Positions 22,425 to 34,880 of a DNA stretch of 64,000 bases are shown here, one piece after another. Source of the stretch: Prostheceraeus crozeri. Lineage: Eukaryota > Platyhelminthes > Polycladida > Euryleptidae. Position 1 is the stretch's first letter. Each line of letters starts with the position of its first letter. Under the pieces are notes generated by a model. The model saw only the letters and a program-made list of their open reading frames with translations. It was not told where the DNA came from and searched no databases. Position numbers and translations under genes: made by a program. The stretch lies in NCBI GenBank assembly GCA_907163375.1, contig CAJQUW010005297.1, positions 1 to 64,000 on the forward strand, given 5' to 3'.

Positions 22425-23145
22425 TAGTCCGACAGCCAGAACAAGGTTCTGCAAGGAACGAGGCCGAAAATGAGACTTTCACAGGATGATGTACACCAAG
22501 CTCCTATTGCGAATCCGCGCGTCTGCCAAGTTCCAGTTAGTTCCTCTTCTTGTCACACAATTAAAGAATAACATGTTTGGGACGCATTCGCAGATTGCAG
22601 TTTTTGAAGAAATTGTAATTTTCTGTATTTTCTCTCATTAACCGAAAAGTACTAAGTCCAAAGTCCAGAGCCATGATTTTTGACATAGAAGAGGTCATCT
22701 TCAGGTCACTTCTTATCATGTTCATCAACATTTATCCATGAAGCGTAACACATTCAAATTTGGCAAGTCTCCTACTGTCGGCAAACACCAGCATGCTGTC
22801 CCGCTTTATCCACATTGAACCACATTCTTGCATACATCGCCGATCAGAAGCATGAATATATCATATGCACATGATAGGAAATGACATGAAGATAAAGCAT
22901 GCTCTAGACTTAGTACTTTTCACGTAATAAAAGAAAACTCAGAAAATTTCCCTATAACCAAAAACGTCGATCTGCCCCTCATTAGATTTACATGTGTTTT
23001 TCATTGATGGTGTCTGACAGGAACAGGAGCTATCAAAAACTTGACAGACCCGCGGATTCCTTGTAGGCTTAGGGAGTACATCACTTTGTCAAAGTCTCAT
23101 TTTCGGCCTCGTTCCCTGCAGAAACTCGTCCTGGCTGCCGGACTA
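22425..23145. mobile_element. MITE with ~105-bp terminal inverted repeats and TA flanks
   Basis: The left end GTCCGACAGCCAG is matched by the right end read in reverse, GTCCGGCAGCCAG. The arms continue for about 105 bp, sharing GGAACGAGGCCGAAAATGAG and the AATCCGCG region. TA lies directly outside each end (22425-22426 and 23144-23145), the target duplication expected of Tc1/mariner-type elements. There is no transposase inside. Confidence 0.75.
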
Positions 23146-23884
23146 AACTAACCACAAATCATTGATTTCATTTTGTTTAAATTTTTCAAGTTAATTCCTA
23201 TTTTTCTTTATTATCATCTGCCCGGCATCACAAATCTGTTCCGTATTGATAGAAGAAAATGATGAAATGCCGCATTTCTGGTTATGATAGCCACCCTCGA
23301 AGAATTTATCGGCACCTCTTGTCAGGAGTCTGTAATAATAAGCGCAATTAGACTACTATTCACATCTATGCTGGCACTTGCTGTTTGATATTTACATGTT
23401 TCACTCTAAGCAATATCTTCATTTTTAGTCTGCCTCCATGTACGCATGATCAAAAATAAATTGCCGGGTGGACTAAAATGCAATGTATAGAACTTTTGAT
23501 GTTGCAAATTAATTGATTGTCAGCTTTGATATTCAACTTGACTTTTGAATAAAAGAGCAAGTAGTCATTCATTGTTTGTGAGGAACAATTGCATTAGCAG
23601 TATCAATTGTTGTGTCAGAAGTGTTGTCAGTGGGATGCTATTATAACCGGTTTCTTGCGCACTACTTTTACATAATGCTATTCGACTCCATGATTCATAT
23701 AGATCTCCTCAGCTTATAAGTTTCGTGAATGAGCTTGGAATAGCCTAAATGCTGTGTCGTCTTTGTCATCATATCGAAAAGAACGTGCACGCAAAAGTAG
23801 AAAATTACCAGGGGTCGGATATGGGACTTTTGAATAGTAGCCCTCGATTAAAAGCCGCAGTCGAGAATGACAATTTTTTTTAAT
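23146..23884. other. No recognisable gene
   Basis: Nothing beyond short chance frames. Confidence 0.5.
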
Positions 23885-24489
23885 TAGGGCTGTGCGCAGG
23901 CCGCACCCGCTCGCACTAAGGTGTGAGAACCGGTGCATCGATAATTTTAAAAAGTTACACTGAAGCTCAGTGTAGCAAGTTGCACAATTCTGCCAATGTT
24001 ACCGTATGACGACGAATCTTTCTGGCTGATCTGTGGCAGCTAGAAGGCTAAGATGGCTTAAATTTTAGCAAGAGATGCATCAGCAGGGTATGCAGTATTC
24101 ATTTTGAGGTCGCGGTAATTAAGATTTCGTGACCTGCAATGATTTACCATTAACTTGGATTACCTAATTTTCGTCTTTTTTCACATTTTTCTTAACATCA
24201 AGAAGTACATCGGATATTCTTTTATATAGCCGTGATTTTCAAAAGGCTTCATTTTCATGATATAGAAATTTATGTAGTTCGATTTGAAATGATAATATAA
24301 TTGAATGTTCTCCTAATTGGTTTAATTGCACTGTATGCTCAGAATACATTTTTCTCTCCACTTAATTGTGACTAAAATAGCAGACAAAATCAATTAATCA
24401 CAATTGAGACTATACAGTAAAACATCAATTTGATCGAAATTTGCACATTTCAGTGCACCGATCAGGGAACAGGTGCACCGCGCACAGCC
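23885..24489. mobile_element. Possible small hAT-like element
   Basis: TAGGGCTGTGCGCAGG on the left is matched by GGTGCACCGCGCACAGCC on the right in inverted orientation. AGGGCTGTGCG-type ends are common in hAT elements. A clean 8-bp target duplication was not found because both flanks are T/A-rich. There is no ORF inside. Confidence 0.45.
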
Positions 24490-26655
24490 AATAATTTTAA
24501 TAGTAGCCACGGCTGCTACTCGAAAAGATGCTGTAATTAGGTGCTAATCAATAGATGGTAGGTTTTTGTTTTGTTTTGCTGAGAATACAGAATTTAATCA
24601 CTGAACCCCAATGTGAATTTGATGTAGAGGTAAACTGCATTCATATGAAAGCCTTGCGGTTCGATAGATCGTCGATAGAAACGCCTTCATCGGACAGTAT
24701 GTGTGATACAATGCTACTCTACATGTTTCCTTAATAATTTTAGAATAAACTAATGGCAAAAAATTGTTTTAGAATCGTGGTTGTAAGTATTTATGCTTTC
24801 GTTAGCTTTACATATTTTTCAGCTATATAGTTAGTCTAGGTTTCTTTTCTTGATTAATTACTTAGTTATTCTATTATCCCCATATTTCATTACCTTCTGC
24901 TGAGGAAAATTATTGATGTACAGGCTCGTCTTCCCTCAAGCTTTGATTATAAAAGTCAACAAGATTTGATTCCTTAAATTCCCCATGAGTTTCCGCTGTA
25001 TCAACTAGACCTGCAATGCAAGCATCGTCTTTTAAATATAGCACTTAAGCTTCCAATGCTCGTGCGTCAAGATCAGTAGAAGCAAATAGGAGAGTATATC
25101 AAACATTATCTGACAGAACTATAGTGTATGGAGGAAGCATTGAAGAGTAAAAAACACCACAAAATATGACATTTAATAGAATAATTGCCCTAATGATAGG
25201 CCGTTTAAATAATTTTTACTAATTGGACGATGATTTGCATGTAGTTAACGTTGGAATATGAAATTCTCATGAGGTAGCGAAATTAGTCGCAAATGAGTCT
25301 ATCAAAATGCGTTTTTGTGAAATAACACACGCTGTCTGTTTTTATCAATTTTTCAAAACTTCCTGTGTTCGATCACACGAACTTAGTGCTTTCGGAGGAT
25401 CAGCTCCGATGTAATCAGATGATCATCGTATTCCTAACTTTTCACCTGATGCATGAAAAAATCTTCTGAGTACAAAAATTTGAGGAAAAGAAATGCACAT
25501 GACCGAGGAAAATTTTCACTTCCATTGTTCACCTGCAAGTTGATTGACTAAACATCATGTGTGGTATTTCTGCACGGTGACTTTGATCTACCTGCAGGTT
25601 AGGTCTGAAATGTGAAGCCTTGTCGCATTTGCGCGTTCCGACAGAGATACTAGTGTCTCTCTGAAACTCATAAAAAATAGAACTTGTAGTCTTTGGTATA
25701 TCTTACAAATCAAATATTATTATTGAATTCTGAAACGGAAAGTCAAAAGGAAGGCGCTGAATTTCCTTGTGCTGTAGACGGTGAATTCTAGATGAACTTC
25801 GTCTGATCTTAATATCACTTGTGTCAACTGCCTTTACCCGAATCTTCATTTCAGCCAATTCTAAGAGACCTCGAAAATTCTTATTTGAGCGCAAAGCATT
25901 TATATTAGACACTTGAAGTTGATTGCAGTACCTGATTCACTGCTCCTTCAGTTTTGTGACTTTCGCAAACGGAATACGTGTACGCTTATTGATTTTGACA
26001 TTTATACACGTAGAAATCAGAAAATTCAGGAGATGTTGTAAGTTATGGTAGTAAGCGAACTGCGCTAGTTTGGTTTCACTAACTTTTGTTGTCCGAGGCC
26101 ACAGCTGCAAGGTTGATAACGTATGGGGCTGAGGCACACCATACAAATATGTCAGTAAAGGAGAGGTACTACAATCAGCTGCAACTTCCGTCCAAAAGTT
26201 TTTCAATGGCATCTTTTGTCTCATTGGAAAACAAAGACGAAGATTATCGCAGCAACCCTTGAACAATAGACGAGTCAGATTATTTACGTTTATACCATCT
26301 TTTGTTCACGAGATTAATATTAATCTGTAGCCAATTAAGATGTGAATGTGCATGTTCAATCAAAATTGAGGGAAATAATCCATTTGAAAATCGTTTGCAT
26401 GATTAAGGTGTTTGTCAAAAATCAGTTTATAAAACCCATCTGAATTCTGAGAAATTGACGATGACCAAACAACGCTGCGGTGTAATAAAAAGGACAGTTC
26501 CCTCAGTTTCAGCCGAATACCAATGGGAACATAACCAATGAGTGAAGCTATCGATGTGATCGACTGCACGACAGGTAAAGATAGATCACAAATGTGTTTC
26601 AACCATAAGCTTGGAAATGGCAGCTTTCCAGTCAATTAATTTTGATTCCTTCGAG
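24490..26655. other. No recognisable gene
   Basis: Minus-strand open frames of 69-109 codons occur between 25703 and 26635 but show no domain I recognise. Confidence 0.45.
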
Positions 26656-26657
26656 TA

Positions 26658-26836
26658 CAGGGTGATTCCGATCTTCCCGTCACTTTTCAAGTAAGGACTA
26701 CAGCTGTATCACATGTCTGGTTGTAGTGATGGTTCATGATTTATATACTACGCTTCATGGCCTTTCAAATCGTATATTATTTATTTTCTTGTGATCTGCA
26801 TTTCTGCTGATACGAGCAATTGAAATTGTTTACCCA
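26658..26836 (+). repeat. Left terminal inverted repeat
   Basis: It starts CAGGGTGATTCC and ends ATTGTTTACCCA. It matches the right end in reverse complement apart from one C/T difference near the middle. Confidence 0.95.
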
Positions 26837-27097
26837 CATAACAATTTTTTTAAATCAATTTTAAGTATTTTTTTTAATTTTTTACATTCCTAGTCTACTA
26901 TTTATTTATTTTATTTTACTATTTAAGTTATTTTTTTTCATTTGATTTCGAAAAACATTTCATATCCAAAAAACTTTATTATAAGTGACAGGTATGCAGT
27001 AACGCAAAATTAACTCAAAAGAACTGTTCAAAGTGACCACCACCATTCTCAGAGCACAACTCGCATCGGCGCAAGAATGACCTGTACGAAGATCGCA

Positions 27098-28073
27098 TCA
27101 TCTCGACCTCCACGCTATCGAGTTAGCTCGTAAGTCTTTCTTGTAAAGCTTCAAGAGTACGAGGACGTGGATCTCTGTATAGTTTGTCACGAATATAGCC
27201 CAAAGCCAGAAATCGTTTACTGATACATCAGGGCTTCTTGGTGGCCAGTGTATCGGCCCACCACGACCAATCCATCGGTTCTTCAGCTTGACGTTCAGCA
27301 GACAACGAACAGAATTGGCATAATGTGCAGGTGCACCATCCTGCTGATAAAATTGACGTCGATTTCGTCTATCACTTCGTAGCGGCACAACTTTGTCTTC
27401 AAGGATAGACTGGTAGCGCTGTCCATTCATTGTTTCTTTTTTTGCACATGGTAAGTGATGCCGTGGTGTGGTGATATCATTGCCCAGCAAGTGATGGAAG
27501 CAGACTTTAATGGTTTCACGATAACAGCGTGAGGATTTTCTTCCGCGTAGATGAAGGCGTTGTGAAGGTTCACAGATCCATTCAAGTGAAACGTTGCTTC
27601 ATCGGAGAAAACGATATTTCCAACGAAATTACTGTCGTGCTGTTGATGTTGAAAGGATAAGGTTAGAAAAACTGGTGTCTTTGAACTTTATCGTCGTCCG
27701 AGATCTCTTGCACGCGGGTAAACTTCCAAGCTCTCAAACCTTCATCTTTCAACACTCTGCTCACCGACGATTGTGAAACGCTACAGAGCTGAGCTGCCTT
27801 TCGTTGCGAAAGTGTTGGATCATCACCATAGCCTCGACTATTTCGTCTCGTTTGTCGTCGGAAAGCCGTCGATCTGAATGGTCACCGACTCTTGCATATT
27901 CGGTGAGAGATAGCGAGGTTTTAAAACGCTTTGCCCACCCAATTAAGGTTGTGCGTGGTGGAGCTTCTTTCTTAAAATCTACACGAAATCGTCACCTTGA
28001 TCGTCGATATGAAGAGATGGTTATAGGCCACGGCCGTCGAAATTTCTTCTTTCGTGAAGCCAGGATAGTTCAT
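27098..28073 (-). pseudogene. Mariner-group transposase, frameshifted (DD41D spacing)
   Basis: The former gene reads right to left from an ATG at about 28073. An N-terminal helix-turn-helix is spread over two frames (PPRTTLIGWAKRFK, then LSQRKAAQLCSVSQSSVSRV). Next comes the first catalytic block FSDEATFHLNG (about 27620). The last open segment, from 27490, carries FYQQDGAPAHYA, RWIGRGGPIHWPPRSPD and VNDFWLW. The second and third catalytic aspartates are separated by 41 residues, the spacing reported for the DD41D branch of the superfamily. At least three frame changes and a stop after the helix-turn-helix make it inactive, although its catalytic motifs are well preserved. Confidence 0.85.
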
Positions 28074-28263
28074 TGCTGTCAAGTGTTGATAGTAAATAAA
28101 TTTCAGCCAGTTTAATACCGTCTACACTGAAAAGTCAATCTCAATTAACTTTGCATGGTGTCGCTCAAAGCAAGCAATTATTAGATATCTATGCTGAATG
28201 CGGATGATGATATTGATTGTTGCGATGTTCCTGTCATAGATATTGATTTAAAAAGTTGTAATA

Positions 28264-28442
28264 TGGGTAAACAATTTCAATTGCTCGTATCAGCAGAAAT
28301 GCAGATCACAAGAAAATAAATAATATACGATTTGAAAGGCCATGAAACGTAGTATATAAATCATGAACCATCACTACAACCAGACATGTGATACAGCTGT
28401 AGTCCTTACTTGAAAAGTGACGGGAAGATCGGAATCACCCTG
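28264..28442 (-). repeat. Right terminal inverted repeat
   Basis: Reverse complement of 26658-26836. Confidence 0.95.
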
Positions 28443-28444
28443 TA

Positions 28445-29332
28445 TATCCCAAATACAACTTTCTACAACTATATACTGGTTAAAGACTATAGACATGTAT
28501 CATCATTGAATATCCAGTCAACACTTGCTACAGATCGCTCTGCTAGATATCGAAGATAACTCGAAAAGTTAGCATCTGTTTTATTGATCATTCTTGACAT
28601 AAGGAATGAAGTCAATAATCGTTGCTGTGGGAAGCTTTTGGAGACTAAATCTGAACATCTGTCATTGTAGTTATCAGGACAATGTCCTCATCATGGACAG
28701 TCCTTATTTTTTTCAAGGTGGTTAAGACGCATGTCCAGAGGCATGAAGATGAAATGCTAGCTAACGAGTTGCTGCTTCTTTCTGTATGTAGTTGGGTGGG
28801 ATGTAGTTCTTCTCCGTCTAATCTATAGATGCAATTTCGGTAGACGCAGTTCTGCAGTAATGAGTGCGTATCCAAACTGAAGATTTTCTACAGTCGCACG
28901 CGTAGAGCTAGCACATTCACATGCTTTCATGTGATCCACAGATCCTAATTAGAACGCACACATGCAGTGAGTAGCCAGATATTTTTTGCTCATCCAGCAC
29001 ACCCCGCGTCAGCTTCCCCAGACATATTACTTCCAAATAAAACGTAAGATTAGTCTTCTGATGGAGACAATTGTAATAAGTTAAGAATATATATTGCTTT
29101 ACTTCCATTCTGATCGCCCTTTTCTTGCGGTTTCCTAGACAAATCCTCCCGCTTGTGATGTATAGAGACTGGGTCACATTTCAACATACCTTCAGCCGAC
29201 AAAGTCCGGCATTGTTCTGATAAATTGACTCATTAAAGTGATATGATTATACGCGTATATTTACAGTGTTCTATTAAAAGATTATTTTATAGGGTGACCT
29301 CAGTCGCTGAAATTGCAACCACATGTCTGAAA
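28445..29332. other. No recognisable gene
   Basis: Short open frames only. Confidence 0.5.
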
Positions 29333-30254
29333 GTATGCATACCCGTGTACTCTTCCGATTTTCCCCGGAAGTTGTACGATTTTTCGGGGTTTTCGGAAAA
29401 TTGTACGATTTTTCGATGATTTTTTTGATTTTTCAGTCAATCGTACGATTTTTCATTGATTTTATATAATTGTAAGAATTTGTCGAAATTAATGTACTCG
29501 ATTGTGGGCTAGGAATTTTTGCTCTCGAATAAGTCACTTTCTTATTACATACTTGAGGTGTGAGCTACAGTCAAGTGCATTTTAGCAATGCAGTTGCTTC
29601 TCAGAAGCCATAAGTTGTGGCCGTCCGAGGCGTCAACATAGGCCTATCCACATTAAAAGCCAGAAAACCAGGCCATACAAAGGTGTGATGCTGATCCTAA
29701 CTGAACTCGTATTTATTGGTGACTATGATCGTTTCCAATGATACAGCTTGGCTCGCATGTACCCCGAATGAGACTTCAACGCAAATAACGCCTGTAAATT
29801 GCCATCCACCCTATGATCGCCATCACGCCGCTCTGATCCCACCCCTGAAATTAATCTCATTAAGGCTTGTGACCGGTCGCCAGCCCAACTCATCTACCCG
29901 TCGCCTTTAAATTCGCAACTGTTCAGTCGTTATCTGCACCTCGACGTAAATTTAGGGCGAGTAATGCATGAACATACTCGTACATAGGCAAGTTCCCTTG
30001 TGGAACAGGTCTATAAAGGTGTAATAGGCCTAGTAAATGTAGGTCTCATCCGTTACTAAGTAGGCTTTTCTGTCTCGTTACCGTATAGGCTATTGCTGTT
30101 ATAAACCTTTCTCTTAATACAAGAATGCGTAGGCAGTAGAGAATAGCAGGGAATTGAGTAGGGAAAATACAATTTTATTGAAATTATAGACAATTTAGAA
30201 TTGTACGATGTTTTACGATTTTTGAAATTTTGAGGTAGACAGGCATGAGTATGC
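29333..30254. mobile_element. Possible TIR element with GTACGATTTTTC subterminal repeats
   Basis: GCATACCCGTGT on the left faces GCATACTCATGC read from the right. The left subterminal region holds three copies of GTACGATTTTTC (about 29374-29453). The right has TTGTACGATGTTTTACGATTTTTG. No target duplication is clear and the inverted ends are short and imperfect. Confidence 0.4.
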
Positions 30255-33128
30255 TATACAATGGCATGAAGTTACTTCGGCAGAAACATCATGTGCAACT
30301 TCAAGTTTGAAATAAACCTTTTCTTAATCGCTTTGAATCCTATTTGAAGTGCTTTCCTAAATGGGCGTTTTTCTAATTTTTTCGCACCATCCCTCGAGAG
30401 TAATTGCTTTAAGTAATTGATGCGAATGAATGCCAAAGTACAAATTCTGAATCTCAGTAGTTGGATTGTCACTTCAAAAGTCGGTCAAAATTGCGTAATA
30501 TGTTATACATCAAATTCTAAGCATTTATAAGAATATTTATTTTCTTTCTTTCAATGTAATATTACGGAATTACATATGTAATGTAATACATGAATGAAAT
30601 TACGCATATGTGGATGGATAAATCTGCCTGTGGACGAGCGGATTTAGTCTTTTATTTATGCACGAATTATGAGGAATGTTGAAAGCGTTCGTTCTCACGC
30701 ACTCTTTATTATTCACTACCTTATAGAAATGTCCATTTTCTTCATGCAATTCACTTAGGGTGAGATGTCCAATAATAATGCTTCCGTTTTGATGTGATCT
30801 CTATTATTCATCACACATTTCCAGTCGATGACGCCACGTTCGAAAATCTGATCTTAACAAAAAATCAAAAAGTTGGTTTAACTCATTATCAGAGTTGTTA
30901 CAATTCCCGTGACATTTCTTTCATATTGCATCAGTGCACAGTTTAGTTTAATTTGTTCAGCTTCCAATCACGAAGAATCTATCATGAAGGACGCTAATAT
31001 CATTAGACATTGATGGATAACAACAGCATATGAGCTTTCTTGAAGCAGCCATAATCTTCTCTTCTGAGAATGCTTCTATCATAGGAATCAAAGAACAGCT
31101 TGTTCTGTACGGAACAACCATGAAAAGAATTTTACTAGGTAACACGTAGTTTTCAAAAAACACGAGTCGTAATTACGGTTTGAAAATCAAGCACACATTT
31201 GTAAATTTCGAATTACGAATTTTACTTAATATTCTTTTAATGAATGCATGCACTTACTATATTTATATAAAACTGCATTTGGTTGGTGGCTATGTATGTG
31301 AATGAGCTCATGAATGCTCATGCACTTTAATTCTGAACAAGATTATTCTGTCCTGATTTGCAACTGTTTTCAAATGGTTGTTTAAAGTAGAGCGGACGCG
31401 GCCGTGGCTCCTTCCATTGGATTGAAAATGGCGGTCATGAGCCAAGGAATCCGGCCCGGTTCTTCTTATGCTCGTTGATGTCCTTAAATCACCTATCTTT
31501 CAGATACTGATTTGATTACGGAAGTATGACGAAAGTTTCTAGAATTTCATCCAAGTTCTCTACAAGTCGTTACGGTAGCAACTTGTAGATGTCACTGACC
31601 AGACGTTGCACTTCTTCCATTTGATTCTGGGTTGTGGAAGATGTCTTATGTGGAACTTCTCGATGATCGTCTTCGATCGATTGTCGGGCCTCCCAAAAGC
31701 ACTTGACAAATTTTTACATGCACTGCAGAGCCATTGTTTCTTCAAAGATCTTCATCTGATCATTGTTGCAGCTTGTATTTATAACAGCATAATCCCGCTA
31801 AAGCGTAATCGGTATATAGCGTGCATTCGGCTTTAACATGTTTAGACAAGCAACCCGAAAATTGACAAATTTATCAAATCTGAATAAATTCATCCTTCAT
31901 GAGACTTTCTTTCGGCCTGCTGGGCCTCATCAGTCATATGTAGGTTAGAAACAGTAGCGTTGGAACTATAGTGTGCAATTATGCCCTCCTGTAAGATTGT
32001 AAGAAGACTTTTTGGTAGCCAGTGAGTTGTAAATAATACTCCGTATTTGACATTTTCTAGTCATCATTTATCGTGCTAAGCAACTTATTCTGAATATGCG
32101 AACAGCCGATGAATATACAAGAATATTTGTGGGTGAATATGGCAAAATACTCCACCTTGGATGTAACGGACATCTATTTATATCCAATGAGTGTACGTTG
32201 GAATGAAGATTATACTACATGTGATTAAACCTAATCAAGCAACATTTATCGGACAACATTATTTGAAAAGTTCTTTGTTCTCCTAAGACTAAATCGGATT
32301 CAGAGTAGTATTCCGATTGTAACCAATAATCAATGCTTATCAACATGAATTGATTGTTGACATGCACATTTGACTGTTTTCAAATGCTGCTCAAGTATTG
32401 AAAAGTACCGAAATTTTATCGATTCTTGACAATGGTGACTTCTGTTTGATAAAAGTGATCATGGATGAATTAACTTTGGTGCCAACTTCTTTGAACACCT
32501 CACGTTCCAGGTTTAAACTTTTGACCAGATCTGTCTAAGGAATGCTAGTGAATGACTTATTTGATTTACTATTCACAGATCCACTTGATTGTGGATTTAG
32601 CTAGAAGAAGTACCGTAACTATTCTCAGCTGTTTCTAATTTTGAACTATTTGCTTCTATTTTATGCGAACGTGATGTCCTATTTATATTAATAATGCGTT
32701 TCTCTTCGATGAATCATATGCATTTGACAGTAAGTATCCGAAATGTTCAATGCTTTATCACCGCCCACTTCATTCAATCAATAACTGATGCAGATTAGGA
32801 ATCTATAAAATACGCAGTGCAATGCTTTGAAAAAAGATGCATCAACTGCGCTTTATTTAGAAATTATTGCAGCATAAGCAGACGCGACATAAGGTAAAGA
32901 AACTTGTTTATTACTTAAAAACAGTAATAGGTATTGTAACCCAGTATTGTAAACTTCTATTTCATCTTTGTATACGAAGATCATTACGATTTTCATACTG
33001 CCAGCATAGCATGTTGTATTTTATATCAGCTGAATGAGAACATGAGTTCCGGGATATTTAATGACTTCTTCTTTTGTTAGGACTAGAAGGGAATTCTGTT
33101 TAACTTAAAAGCGACTATTCATTATTCT
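30255..33128. other. No recognisable gene
   Basis: A long AT-rich stretch with short open frames (61-76 codons) and no domain. A locally GC-richer block is at about 31390-31465. Confidence 0.5.
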
Positions 33129-33745
33129 GTCAGTCGCCACGTGTAGGACCCCTCTCGCATGGGCTTGAGTGTTCAGGCGAGTATACCTGATAATGACCAA
33201 TTTTGCACAATACTGTGTTTTGGGCATTCCTATTATGTGTTCCAAGTGAGTATTTTTGACTTTTTGTGCAGATTATGCATTTTGTGAGACACTTGTCGGA
33301 GTTTTGTATGTGGGACCACTAATTGAAATATGAAACGACTTATAAAACTGGTTAGTTTTTGCCGCATGCTGAAACCAAGCTATGTACAAGTATTCACCCT
33401 TGTGTTCGGTACAAGTGATCAACAGGCACTTACTCGTATGAAATAACGAATCCGAGTAGTCGCATCAAGACAGTTGTGTGGTATTTTGCGTACCTCATTA
33501 GTTTGTACATGAAGCTGTGAATGTAGAACAAAATGTACATATAAATTCTTCGCTTGTTCTTAATTTGACTTCTTCCACATTCACTTAGTATTTCAGCTAA
33601 TAGCCTGTGTAATAAAAGGACATAAAACACATAAAAACAGGAAAGATGATGGCAGGCAGTCTGCTATCAGCAGGTGCTGGTCTAGTTGTATTTCGACCTG
33701 AACACTCAAACCCAAACGATCGGGGTCCCACACGTAGTGACTGAC
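33129..33745. mobile_element. TIR element (~617 bp), family member with the copy at 17.8 kb
   Basis: The left end is GTCAGTCGCCACGTGTAGG, then ACCCC, then CTTGAGTGTTCAGG. The right end read in reverse is GTCAGTCACTACGTGTGGG, then ACCCC, then TTGAGTGTTCAGG. The arms are about 50 bp. No convincing target duplication was seen. The right half matches 17806-17905, showing a dispersed family. Confidence 0.65.
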
Positions 33746-34880
33746 GAAATACTCATTAAACAATGATGTGTTTGGAAAGATATGGCAACAAAATGCGCAA
33801 GATATCATGCAATTATTGCGCACTCATTCCATCCTGATCTTTTCGATCCCCATATAATTGAGCAATGTCTTGCACTTTCTTCCATATGTAAGCATCACGT
33901 ATTTCAACAGATGGATATACACATGGCCTTCTGTCTGCTCATACTTCAACATTGGGAGCTCTCTCATTTTTCTTAAGCCATGCTGCACGTCGATTCGTTC
34001 CACCTCCCATGAGCCGTTAATGCGTATTAATATGCAGAGAAAGTCAGTCACACAAGAAAGTCAGATGCCGAGTGGACTCGAAACCACCCAGCAGCAGTTT
34101 CCGACAAATTATAATGACACAGTGGGCAGAGCTGAAGCCGGGTCCGAGGGTCACATGTCACTGGGTAACTGATTTTGGCGCTGGTCGCCCGGTATTGATA
34201 TGATGTTATGTTCTTCCATAGTGGATAGCACGACATACATGGGTTTGAAAATAATCATGATTTTCCTATTCATAAGATAATTTAGATTAGATGCATGTTC
34301 ATGTTTTCATGAGGAATTGCATTCATTTCAGAGGTTATTTCACTTTTAATATTTATTTTACTCTCTAGATAAACGTATACAGTATGTAAGCTAGGATGAT
34401 CATGAGTTGTTATACATCCACTAATTTATGATTAAAGTATGTGGAAATACAGCTCACGGGTCACAGACTCAGCGGGTCCTCCGGGTCACGGATCATAAAA
34501 AAAATATAGGGTCAATAAAACAGATTTTCCGAATGACGAAAATATGACAGAAAACTATTTTCTAAGCATTCATCAAATGGTTATATTCATGAAATACATA
34601 AAATGAAAAGGAATGATTTAAAATGTACTTTTAACATGTGATCACAAAGTGAAATGTATGATGTTTCGTGTCTTTTACCATTTACTACATGTACTGTTGA
34701 TGGTGTAATTATGTATCACTCGGTGTATACAGACAGTGCAAGTCTATCGATATCCATGTAACGTTGTAATATATTGTATCCGTATTGTATTAGAAATTGT
34801 AAAAAGTTGCTCCACCAAGGATTTTCTAATACAAAGTGTAAAAACGTTTTGGCCATGTTTGAAATCGGAAGCATTCATCC
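33746..34880. other. No recognisable gene
   Basis: Overlapping short frames only. GGGTC-rich repeats lie at about 34454-34492. Confidence 0.5.

Larger units (their letters stand above)
26658..28442 (-). mobile_element. Complete mariner-group (IS630/Tc1/mariner) transposon, 1785 bp
   Basis: Terminal inverted repeats of 179 bp (26658-26836 and 28264-28442) begin CAGGGTGATTCCGATCTTCC. By eye they differ at one position. TA flanks both ends (26656-26657 and 28443-28444). The interior carries a single decayed transposase gene on the minus strand. Confidence 0.95.

Noticed and set aside
23714..23938. 74-codon minus-strand frame
   Set aside because: It overlaps the end of a TIR element and has no recognisable domain.
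25703..26635. Three consecutive minus-strand frames of 69-109 codons
   Set aside because: No recognisable motif, and no continuity across the breaks that would indicate one decayed gene.
27594..28115. Two plus-strand frames of 60 and 103 codons
   Set aside because: Shadows of the mariner transposase on the opposite strand.
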